Shown here: positions 11,465 through 20,226 of the stretch, piece by piece
How the letters are laid out: each line of letters opens with the position of its first letter
How positions within the stretch are numbered: position 1 is the first letter of the stretch
Source of the DNA: Rutstroemia sp. NJR-2017a BVV2
Lineage: Eukaryota; Ascomycota; Leotiomycetes; Helotiales; Rutstroemiaceae
Length of the DNA: 64,000 bases
Direction: 5' to 3'
Assembly (NCBI GenBank): GCA_002946415.1
Contig: NJPS01000004.1
Location: forward strand, 5,001-69,000
Translations under genes and position numbers: made by a program
Notes under the pieces: model-generated
The model's database searches: none
What the model saw: the letters and a program-made list of their open reading frames with translations, nothing else
Told to the model about the DNA's origin: nothing

Positions 11465-11784
11465 TGTTACGAATGTAAGCCCTGAGGACCATAGGCTCAG
11501 GTGCCCAGCGGGGTACTAATAGAACCTCAGGCAGCTAGTCAGGTGACTGGCTCAGTCCGGCTCAGCTGGATCAGTACTGAGCCAGTACTGAGCCAACTGA
11601 TCCGCCAAGAACGAAGGTCTATATAAGCGGACGGATTTCCTTAGTATATGGAGCTTCGTGCTCAACTCAAATCTTCATTATATTCAGTACCTTGATAGTT
11701 ACCAATTACATTTTATCGTTCGAATCCCTATCTGCTAGCCTGACATTAAACTATACCTACAAGTTGTTACAGCACCGTGTAACA
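11465..11784 (+). mobile_element. Putative solo LTR, copy B
   Basis: Starts TGTTACGAATG and ends GTGTAACA, a short TG...CA inverted end. Inside are AGAACCTCAGGCAG (shared with copy C), an inverted repeat GGATCAGT...ACTGATCC, the shared ACGAAGGTCTATATAAG, TTCCTTAGTATATGGAG and the block CTTCGTGCTCAACTCAAAT at 11654-11672. No matching target-site duplication is visible (GGTG versus ATTG), and no internal coding region is next to it, so it is a solo LTR or an LTR-derived relic. Confidence 0.55.
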
Positions 11785-12495
11785 ATTGCCCCAGCCTCTG
11801 CTAAGCAACTCCAAGTTGTTCCACGACCTGGAACATTCTCGCTTAGTCATCGGCCCGAGCCCAAGTTGCTTGCTAGCTAAATTGTCCCAGGAGCCCTGGA
11901 ACATTTTAGCCTGGAACAACTAGGATTGTAAGGACGTAACATGGTGGTGCAAATCAATGCACGACGTGGCATCTCATGATCATTTTGTGCCCTCGCACAA
12001 CGGCGCGAATGGCTTTTTTGCAAGGCTTTGCAGAGCTCGTGGGGCGATGAACATGTGGGTGCACCATAGTTCATGTATGGAAAATGCCGTGGCGACTGGA
12101 TGGAATAATTGATAATTGATGGGTAGGTTGTGCTGCAGTGAGATTAAGGTTGTTGTGAGGAAGTATACGCCTTCGCTTAGTAGTAGTACACCGAACCTCA
12201 CCAAATTACAATAAGAAGTTGTAAGACCTACTTTTTACAACTTTCTCAAATTTTGCGGTAAAACTACGCGGAAAGTTACATACATATATTTATTCAGATG
12301 TTTAGTAGTTAGTAGCTTTCTGAGATCAAATATCTCAACTTTTGGGGCTTTTCTCAAATTAAATGTACCTTCAAGTACAATTTTGGTGTGCCACTACTAA
12401 GCAAAGGCGTGTGGGAAGGAAAATGAAGTTAAAAACATACAGGTCTTTAATTTACAGTCCGCCGTATTTATGAAGATTACGGTGACCTTTATGAC

Positions 12496-12780
12496 TGCTT
12501 ACCGAACAATAAGGCCTGAGAACCTTAGACTCAATTGTTCACTGAGCAATAGTAGAACCTCAGGCAGGGATCGTGTGTAACCAAGGTCGACAGGACGACA
12601 GGTCGACTGTTAGGACGGCGATTCAGCGACTTAGCGACCTTGGGAGAACGAAGGTCTATATAACTAGATAGTATTTCCTTAATATATGGAGCTTCGTGCT
12701 CAACTTCAATTACAACTTGTTTACCTACCATTACAAATACGATCGAATTCCTGTGTGACTGTTATCAACAATAAACCTAC
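12496..12780 (+). mobile_element. Putative solo LTR, copy C
   Basis: Parallels copy B: TGCTTACCGAACAATAAGG, then AGAACCTCAGGCAG, then a stem CCAAGGTCG...CGACCTTGG, then ACGAAGGTCTATATAAC, TTCCTTAATATATGGAG and CTTCGTGCTCAACTTCAAT (12692-12710). The stem differs in sequence from that of copy B but sits in the same place. The right boundary is uncertain; LINE sequence begins at 12938. Confidence 0.5.
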
Positions 12781-12937
12781 GATAATACTACTCGTTGTCG
12801 CGACTAATAGTATTCGAGATCCTGACCACTTCCACGTGACTCAGAAGACAAGCATTCGTAACAGAGCGCTTCTGATGTTCAGTCAAGAATTGTCGCCTAT
12901 TATGAGGGGTGAACACCCAGCACTCTTGTAGTAATAT

Positions 12938-13150
12938 TGTTGGTACGTATCAGGCTGACTGTCACCTTGCCCACACTCTATGGTATGGCTAAAATGACTG
13001 TGATGATGCATGATGTTTTTATTCTAGGTGGGCATTGTAGCCCTTATTAAGTGCACCTTAAATGGCGCAATGCCGTAGACTAATTACAAATGCCATTCAC
13101 TTAGAAGTGGTGGAGATTGCACCGAACACGAGTGAACGTGCTTTGCCGTT
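12938..13150 (+). mobile_element. 5'-end-only LINE fragment, plus strand
   Basis: About 210 bp that match, on the opposite strand, the LINE 5' UTR and ORF1 start at 7798-7580. Shared landmarks are TTGGTACGTATCAGG, GGTGGGCATTGTAGCCCTT, the ATG at 13062 and GACTAATTACAAAT. Similarity stops near GTCCCAACA at 13150. Several differences are C/G here against T/A in the 7.7-kb copy, so this fragment looks less mutated. LINEs normally lose their 5' ends; keeping only the 5' end needs deletion or recombination. Confidence 0.75.
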
Positions 13151-13162
13151 CGTCCCAACAGT

Positions 13163-15048
13163 CTTAACGTTCGCATGGGCAAAGAGCAGTCTCAAAGCTG
13201 GAGTTCAGGGAAATATGTTGGGTGGCCAGATACAGGAAGTAACGACTTGGAGGGCTACAAGAATCTTATCGGAGCTCCTGCGTGCTTTGCTACATCCTAC
13301 ATCTAGAAGTTCCAACAAAAGAGCAGATAGCGGTATCATCGGTCTATTCCCAGCTGTTGGTTTTACCTCAGGCTCAGGAGATTTGACCACTCCAACGTGC
13401 GTATATCTTCCTATGTAACTATGCATTTTGCTAATATTGTTTACGGAATCTTCAAAGAGTACAGGCCAGACAATAGCAACAATGTTAACGTGAGTGCAGA
13501 CCAGCAGATTGCCAATGCCTTCTCGTTTCTGTGCTTGCTGAAGAGAAAAGACCCATTGTGTTGTGGCTATATTGATCTTGATCTTCTATGGGGTACGTTC
13601 AAGGCGTCACAACCCTTAATAAGCATATTTCGTCTGACATAACCAATCAGGAGCCGACAACAGACACCAAGACGGTGAATATGATGGTGCTTTCGGGTAC
13701 AGTGGCGGGAATTTCGAAAAGCGACACCTTTTTATTGATCCAAACACTTTCGAAGCCACGAGCGAGTTTCACCCATCCAACGAAAATTTAGAGGACTCAA
13801 TGGAGAATCTCTCCATCAGCATCTTGAACGACAGAACCCTGACACCTGGTGGAATCAATTATGGTCTCAAAAAAGTGATGATTTGGGGCAAACCAAAAAT
13901 CAGCGGTCCATACTACCCCGCTTACCCGAGGCCTTATAAATCGTACAAAGTAGACTGGGACACTGGTACATACCCCCCTTTTTTTAGATCTCGCGATTTT
14001 TGGCTCTTAAGACACATCTCCAGAGCCGGGACCTTAAGGCAATCCCAAATCCTGAAAATTTGTCAAATGCAAGGCTAACTTTGATGAAGTGGACTGTGGG
14101 CACTTCCAAAGCGTGAAGAGATATGACCGAGTGTCAGAAGCTTGTGATAATTGGGATGTTGATGAGGTCAACGCTCCGCATATCCTCAATGATGGATCTC
14201 AAGCAAGTTACGATACCGAACATGTGTACGAAGGCCAGTCGATAGGACAATGCTTCAGCGAGTACATCAGTATAGGTAGATTGTCCTGGTGATCAGTCGG
14301 ATACACTCCTGGTATTCCTGTCAATGATGCTCGTTTCGATTGCACTCCTACTACCGGTACCAATCCCGCTCACAGCTGGGTTTACGAGTGGATCAAGACC
14401 AGATATGACGAAACCTGGGATTTTGATGTTGGACGCTTTGCTGGAGATATCAATACAGTTGAGAACACATTGGGCGATCGTGTACTTGAGAAGCTTGGAG
14501 TCATGGTACGTTCCAATCTGCTCTGTGATTCTCATATTCTTGAGAGTGGAGATCAGATCATCCTCCCGGCTCTCAAACAACTGATTAATACACGTATTGA
14601 CTTCATGAACAGAATAAGCTTGACCGATTGGTGGTCTTCCAAACGCGACCAAACATCGATAAAGGTGCTCTGTTCGGCGGCCGCACCCCGTAAGTGATAT
14701 TAAGCCCAGCTTTTCCAATTGTACCATGCTAACTCGGACATTGCGAACAGATACACCGGAGACAAGTTTGTAGCAATGGGTTACCAAGAACAATTGCTTA
14801 CTATGAAAGAATTGGGGATGGTATTTACTTATATGAACCTCCCAGATATTGTAGACGCCTACTGTCTCACCTATGAGGGGATATACACAGTCATGGGGCA
14901 ATTCGATATATGGTATGCTCAGGAAAATCCAGATGGTCCGGTACCTGCAATACAGGATAAGTGGAAGCCTTACAACCGTGGACTGTTGGACAATGTTGTG
15001 GTGAAGTCCCATCAGGTTGCTTCGACATGGTTCAACAGACTTGAGTAA
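13163..15048 (+). pseudogene. Degraded multi-exon gene, family unknown
   Basis: Stretches of clearly protein-like sequence appear on the plus strand in several frames: SWSSGKYVGWPDTGSNDLEG near 13200; EYDGAFGYSGGNFEKRH near 13680; RYDRVSEACDNWDVDE and SYDTEHVYEGQSIGQCF near 14110-14250; HSWVYEWIKTRYDETWDFD near 14375; TPYTGDKFVAMGYQEQ from 14751. Two splice events still work: 14505-14618 (ATG then GTACGT ... AACAG) and 14695-14750 (CACCCC then GTAAGT, TGCTAACTC branch, GAACAG), giving a C-terminal exon that ends at 15048. A stop (TGA) near 14290 and frame changes before 14050 break the 5' part. Parts resemble secreted fungal enzymes in tone, but I cannot assign a family. The 349-aa antisense ORF over this stretch looks like a shadow. 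Confidence 0.5.
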
Positions 15049-15608
15049 GTTTTCGCGCTGTTTAGAACTGGTATAAGGAGCTAACATGTTCTCAGCGGGG
15101 CGAATATGCCACCATTTTACTAAAACCTCTGGATTAGCATGCTCGACATTCAAGAGCGCGAGATAAATCTTGAGAATGTTTACGTAAGTCCAACTCAAAA
15201 CCCTTAGATTTATACTCCATCTCTTTAAGATAGTATTCTTTGTTCTAATATATCTGCTAAATCGTTGATGATAGTGTATTAGTGCGATAATTTGCCTCAG
15301 ACAACTCTTCCTATAACAAATTTCCTTAGCAATCCATTTCACGATGGACTATAAATATTAGATATATAAATTTCGCTCTTTATAATAGCTGAATTACATA
15401 TATAAGATTCTATTGCAAAGTTAATTTGAATTCTGACACTCACTGTTGATCGTCATCTTAACATATGTGCACGTGATACCACTAAAAGAATTATCGATAA
15501 AGCCTATTACTAATCGATATCTTTCTCTTCTATTTAATGCTTACCACCCGCCAACTTTTGTATTATCTCCGCACAACAACGAGATATCATCCGACCTTTA
15601 GACCAAAT

Positions 15609-16593
15609 ATGGATAGGGCTCTGATTCTCCCACCTACTGGCATCAGGCCGCTCGACGAGTACGGCGTATACGGCCTCAGTACTTGTCGAACAGAGGACAA
15701 GAAATCCCTCATTATTTACCCCGAGACTTATAGACCCCAGAATGATCCATGGTACGAGGACCCGAACGGGTCTATGCATGCGTGGCAGAACCAGAGTGAG
15801 GCGATGGAGCAGCTGGGTTGGCTGAAGAAGATCCATGAGATCATTGGGGCGAGCGAACCAACCTCGCATTCACGTGTGCAGAGGTCAGTATATATCCGGT
15901 GCAAGAAGAGTTTACAAAACCGACTTAGTTTTTCAGGGTCTTGGAAACTCAAATCGAAACCGGATTTCCTATCATTGAGTTCGTCGAGAAAGGTGATCTG
16001 TATAGCTTTCTACGTACGAATCCTAAGCCTGTCGTCCCATCTGGCAAAGGATCCAAGAATCCCTTGACTCTCAAGTATATCGTCAATTTCTCCAAACAGT
16101 ATTTTTGAGAAAATATCGTAGACTCACAATTTGCAGACTTCGCTGGGCACTAAATATCGCTTCGGCCCTGGCCTTCTTACATACCAAAAACATTGTCTTT
16201 GAAGGGCTCTCTCCAAATACCATCCACCTGCGGTCTGACCTCTCAACCGCTCTCGTCAATCTAGATGTCGCAGCCTACAAAGAGCAACCAGGGAGCGACG
16301 GCATAGCATTCGGCTACCGAAGTCCTGAATGGTGTGAAACGCCTCTTGCCGACCAGCCTGAAACCTGGATCACACCTTCGCAAGATATCTATGCGTTTGG
16401 ATCGTTGCTATATTACTTGTTGGTAGAGGAAGACCCTGACTCATGGAAGGATGAGGATGACATGCCGGAGCTCGAGGAGAATGATCTGGATGAGATTATT
16501 AGGAAGTGCTGGGTGAAAGAGTTTGGCAGTATGGACGAGGTTATAGAAGCTGTGAAGGAGATTTGTGAGATTCTGAGCTTGAAAATGCATTGA
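15609..16593 (+). CDS. Small protein-kinase-like protein, likely pseudokinase
   Basis: Exons 15609-15883, 15937-16074, 16137-16593; introns of 53 and 62 nt; 870 nt, 289 aa. The C-terminal 200 residues fit a kinase C-lobe: FVEKGDLYSFLR (hinge/alpha-D), LRWALNIASALAFLHTKNIV (alpha-E), SPNTIHL (catalytic-loop Asn), YRSPEW in place of APE, and DIYAFGSLLYYLL (alpha-F). The HRD motif is replaced by VFEGL and the DFG position by LDV, so the catalytic and metal-binding aspartates are missing. The N-lobe is short with no clear glycine loop or VAIK lysine. A scaffold or decoy role is inference. The start could also be the in-frame ATG at 15537. Intron 2 could be 16099-16136 instead, but 38 nt would be very short. 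Confidence 0.7.
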
Positions 16594-16750
16594 TTTGGAT
16601 CTATCTAAAGAACTAATTACAGCGGAAAACCCAGGGTTTATATCCTCAAGAAGAGAGATAAGGATCATCCAAAATAGGCAGTTTAGTCCCTGAAACGTCG
16701 GTGGAGCACCCGTCGGCAGCATGTAGCCGTCGGAATCGTTATCCTTCGGA

Positions 16751-16906
16751 ATGCCCTCAGATCCACATTTCCACAAGATTGTGGCGCAGGAGGGGTTAGA
16801 GTTGAATGGGGAGGATGATGTTGCGGTTGATGCTTCCGTTGAGCGATTTGAGGCTGCTGGAATCTTTTCAGAGATGATCAAGGAATTTGAGGAATCTTCG
16901 GCTTGA
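16751..16906 (+). other. Small acidic ORF, possible gene remnant
   Basis: A 51-aa frame, MPSDPHFHKIVAQEG..., ending in an acidic helical tail (FSEMIKEFEESSA). It starts 157 bp after the pseudokinase stop, and its upstream frame stays open back to a TAG near 16718. It could be a last exon of a lost gene or chance; no family recognised. Confidence 0.25.
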
Positions 16907-17188
16907 GCTCTATCCTGGCAGTCTTGAGAGGCAGGGGGACTATATAGAAGATATATTCCTTCAATAAAACTATTTTATAACGAAAGTTCTTACATTACTA
17001 TAACGATTCGATCTGAAATTATTGTCCGTTTAACTAATAAATACTTACACTAATTAAGCTAAAGCTATATAGTACTCCTTTTATCAAAACACAGGAAACT
17101 AAAACCTAGAGAAAAACCTGCTATCTATAACTCACTTTTATCTTTTGGTTACCCCGCTGCCTACTAATACTCACCGATTCCTAAGAGA
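16907..17188. other. AT-rich non-coding
   Basis: No gene or clear repeat seen; low-GC spacer before the LINE fragment. Confidence 0.4.
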
Positions 17189-17794
17189 CTAATCGTACGA
17201 AAGAGAATTGGCAACCTGGAACTGGCGTAGTCGTCCGGACTGGATCATCCACTTGCTGGCCACCGCAGCTCCCTCCGGCGTATCCAGGAGTCGTACGAAG
17301 GTTGGCCCTTGGCCTAGTTCCGCCTGCCGGTTTGCCTCCCTAGAGCAATATAGCAACACATATCGTGGGGTCTCCTGGGACTGGTTGCACCCATACAAGC
17401 CTGTCTCGTACGAAGGGACTTTAGCCTTACACAGGTAGTGTGCAAGCCCTGTTAGTCCAGACCGCATTTGAATGAGCACTGAGCTCTCTGCCTTCCGTAG
17501 TCTGGAATATAGATGTAGGACCTTCTTCTCTGGAGGCCGCTTGATTTGATCCCATATCGTACAGAGGGATGTTTGCCAGCTCGTTTCCCACACCCTCTAC
17601 AGTTTTGTTTTGTTCGACGTTTGGTCTCCGCCGAGTTGCTGGTACTGTATCGGCATCCATTCTTTCCTAGCCTCCCCCCTGGTATTATACTGGTTATGTT
17701 TTTGTATCTTGATCTTGAGCTTTCGTACGATGACTTGGCATGCGTTTTTGATCTGTTGATATACTGGGGATCCCTGGAGCCGCCTTTGGAACAC
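17189..17794 (-). pseudogene. LINE ORF2 3'-end fragment (second family)
   Basis: One minus-strand frame with a single TAG at about 17597 reads through the region after RNase H of a LINE: LRKAESSVLIQMRSGLTGLAHYL, a degraded zinc knuckle (LYGCNQSQETPRYVLLYCSRE, where the usual CxC and H ligands are partly lost) and the terminal SKWMIQSGRLRQFQVANS. This C-terminus does not match the LINE at 2.2-7.8 kb, so it is from another family. No RT is left. Confidence 0.65.
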
Positions 17795-17961
17795 TGCTAC
17801 TCTTCTGTCTAAGTATAGGTCCAGCGGTGGGGTATATGTTGGTTAAACGAGATTAAATGGGGCGTAGACTACGGAAGGGCATTACAAGGGCTAATTGAAT
17901 GTACGGCATAGGGCTGAAATGAGGGCATTCAGGGAATTAGCTAGATCCGTAGTTGTACGGG

Positions 17962-17991
17962 AAGAGCTGGGTATTTAAGCACCCAGCTCTT
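17962..17991. repeat. 11-bp perfect inverted repeat around a TATA-like loop
   Basis: AAGAGCTGGGT at 17962-17972 pairs with ACCCAGCTCTT at 17981-17991; the 8-nt loop ATTTAAGC completes a TATTTAAG box. A second short inverted repeat, AGATCACT...GGTGATCT, follows at about 18034-18058. It could be the promoter of an LTR or LINE. Confidence 0.6.
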
Positions 17992-18223
17992 TCCCATCTT
18001 TTAAGAGAATCAGACTTTTATCAACCGCAGCATCAGATCACTACTTTGAGGTGATCTTATGCCACGGTTGAGTAGTCAACCCACAGTACTGCAAGCCTAC
18101 GCGAGTCCCCCGCATCCAGGTGTGTCGCCCACGCTCACCCGTAATGCAATATAGGCTGGGTGGACTAGACCCTATAGGTACATAGGGTCTGCGACGGTGG
18201 AAAAGAGGGGACGCGCGGTCCCC

Positions 18224-18261
18224 GCCAGTCATCCCTGTGGTAACTTTTCTGGCACCTCTAG
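18224..18261 (-). other. 38-bp match to 25S rRNA (antisense on +)
   Basis: Read on the minus strand the segment contains CTAGAGGTGCCAGAAAAG followed directly by TTACCACAGGGAT, the near-universal large-subunit rRNA sequence before ...AACTGGC. One mismatch (G for A at 18230) in 38 positions against the conserved 25S sequence as I know it. The flanks do not continue as rRNA on either side. This is a short captured piece, not an rRNA gene. Confidence 0.7.
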
Positions 18262-18460
18262 GAGAGCCGACATCAAAAAATCAATAACTCTAAATACATA
18301 GATAACCCAGATCAAATACAGAATAAACCAGAACTCTAATATCTGTTATTACTTCTTCGATCACCTACCAATCGCCACTGCTTTTAAGTGGGTATCAACA
18401 GCAGGACTCATCACCGAGAGATAAACAAGGTGCTCGAAATGAATAGATAGCACCGAACTC

Positions 18461-19053
18461 TTGAAGTCGCTCACGAGCCTAGTACAGGATACCACCCCTC
18501 TACTGCCGATCGAACGATGGGAAGCAATTGTCGACGAGCCATGCCAGATACTAATAACTGGTATACAGAGTGCGATGAACGAAACCGTATGTACCTCCAG
18601 CATCAGTGCAAGAACGGTAGTATACTCCCGACAGAAATCAAAGAGCACCAGATAGCGATAAGGAGGCGAAGCAGCGACACACAAAGCACTATATATCGGG
18701 CATAGACGAGGATTACAAGAGGCTGAAGCGAGACCTGGAGAGGGAACTCAGATGCTGGAAGAGGCAGATATACAGAAAGTGGATCTCGGAGACCACGGGA
18801 GACATGACCAAAGCGTGGAATCTCGTCAAAGCAGTGAGGTCAAAAAAGGCGCAGAGACAACCGCATATACCTACCCTCAACACAGGGAGTGAGGAACAAG
18901 GCGACCTGAGAATCGCGGAGGCAGCAGTGGACATCTCGGACATGCTGGTCGAGAAGTTCCCACCACCAGTTCAGGCAGAGGTGGAGGACATCAAGGGGTT
19001 CGAGGCATCGAATTGCACGACCTGTAAACCATTTCATTTTTACACCGCAATAT
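18461..19053 (+). pseudogene. LINE ORF2 fragment (endonuclease-RT linker)
   Basis: From about 18660 a frame reads DEDYKRLKRDLERELRCWKR ... DMTKAWNLVKAVRSKK ... DISDMLVEKFPPP, the pattern of the linker between the endonuclease and reverse transcriptase of fungal LINEs (W-x-L-K-x-x-R ... FFPP). An earlier frame from 18461 (PIERWEAIVDEPCQ...) looks like the end of the endonuclease region, shifted by a frame change near 18650. No RT core follows, so this is a truncated plus-strand copy. Confidence 0.6.
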
Positions 19054-19317
19054 CGTCAAAAGGTGCACTCGATGAAAATAACTGACCAATGAGGAAGGCA
19101 AGTTCAACATTGCGAAAAGTGGTTCAGCATTGTATGGTAGTATGCTACTTTACACTGTAATATTGCTTTAATCAGGCCACTGTATCCAGCATATTGTCCT
19201 TGTATACGCACTGAAATCAGCCCCCCAGCCAATATAGGTAGTAGAGCTGATATGATAACCCCCAATTAACGAATCCGGTAGGAATACGGTACGACTTCGT
19301 ACCCGGGTTGACAAAGC

Positions 19318-20226
19318 TTAGTGTCTATCCATCCAACTGTTCCTATCATTGTCTCTTTCCCTATCCCTGTCTCTTCCACTCTCCCTCTCCCTCTCCCTCC
19401 CCATCTCCCTCTCGTATCCGACCTCCTCATAAGCAGGCGGTGGTTCCTCTCCAGGAATCGTCAACTCATCCTCGCCTGGTACCGCAATTCTAACCCTACT
19501 TGTATTCGCTCTCGGCCGTTCATATATCTCCCCGGGTGCAGAAGAGCTGCGACCACGGCTCGACGATAAAGGGGGGGAGAGAAGCGATTCGGGGAGTTTT
19601 TCGGGTGGATAACGATAAGGTTCGTTTGCGAAAGTGGGGTGTATGTAAGGCTGAGGCTGTTCTGCGGGGTAATTGTTGGGATTTGAGATGGCTGTAGCAG
19701 AAGGCTGATGGTGTGATGCAGGTGCGTATTGTGGATGGGTAGGAGGAGAGACATGTGCTGCAAACGGAGGAGACGGCGGCGGGACCCAACTTGACTGTGG
19801 TGCGCCGGTCGCGGGATATGGTGGTTGAGGCTGTGGTCGCAAAGGCGGAGAGGTACGATGTTGAGAATGCAAGTGCGATTTGGGTGGCGAGGAATATCTT
19901 AAATCTTCCTGACTTTTCTTCCTGTCTTCTCTGTCGCAACTACGTTCTCTTCCACTATGTATATGTTTCTTATCTCTACTTCTGTCGTGGTCCCAATCGG
20001 GCGAGTCCCGCTGTCTCTGTCTGCGTTCTTTTCTATCTCGTCCGCGATCGTGGGAATGTCTTCTGCTTCTGCGCGGTCCTGCATCGTCGGCTGAGTAGAT
20101 AGGGTAAGACCGTTCTTCGAGATCAAGGGCTTCAATTTCGAGACGTTGCTTTTCTTCTTTGTGCTTCAGATGACGGTTGAGCAGGTAGCCTGCAGCGAGC
20201 AGTTCGAGTCCGCCGAGGATCACCAT
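19318..20226 (-). CDS. Membrane-anchored RD/proline-rich protein with PPxY
   Basis: 302 aa in one exon. An N-terminal hydrophobic segment (VILGGLELLAAGYLLN, residues 2-17) is followed by a charged KHKEEKQR stretch, suggesting a single N-terminal membrane anchor. Residues about 50-115 are Arg/Asp/Ser-rich (RRSRRHSHDRGRDRKERR), 120-195 are proline-rich, and near 265 PGEEPPPAYEEV holds a PPxY motif, the ligand of WW domains such as those of Rsp5-type ubiquitin ligases. The tail is RE/RD repeats. No enzyme domain seen; an adaptor or trafficking role is inference. Its 5' end faces the beta-galactosidase promoter. Confidence 0.65.
   Translation of the reverse strand: MVILGGLELLAAGYLLNRHLKHKEEKQRLEIEALDLEERSYPIYSADDAGPRRSRRHSHDRGRDRKERRQRQRDSPDWDHDRSRDKKHIHSGRERSCDREDRKKSQEDLRYSSPPKSHLHSQHRTSPPLRPQPQPPYPATGAPQSSWVPPPSPPFAAHVSPPTHPQYAPASHHQPSATAISNPNNYPAEQPQPYIHPTFANEPYRYPPEKLPESLLSPPLSSSRGRSSSAPGEIYERPRANTSRVRIAVPGEDELTIPGEEPPPAYEEVGYEREMGRERERESGRDRDRERDNDRNSWMDRH

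Noticed and set aside
11716..11728. GTTCGAATCCC, T-loop-like, as a tRNA gene
   Set aside because: No acceptor stem or D-arm can be folded around it; it is part of the LTR-like copy B.
7575..13150. A large DNA transposon bounded by the inverted repeat
   Set aside because: The inverted sequences are 5' ends of two LINE copies including their ORF1 start codons, not terminal repeats; no transposase lies between.
14293..15342. 349-aa minus-strand ORF
   Set aside because: The plus strand over the same bases has protein-like sequence, a branch site and two working introns; the minus frame shows no motif and runs past the plus-strand gene end into AT-rich DNA.
16441..16881. 146-aa minus-strand ORF
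   Set aside because: Antisense to the kinase C-terminus and to the small acidic ORF; the plus-strand kinase motifs are convincing.
18041..18261. rRNA gene
   Set aside because: Only 38 bp match; the flanks do not continue as 25S rRNA on either side.
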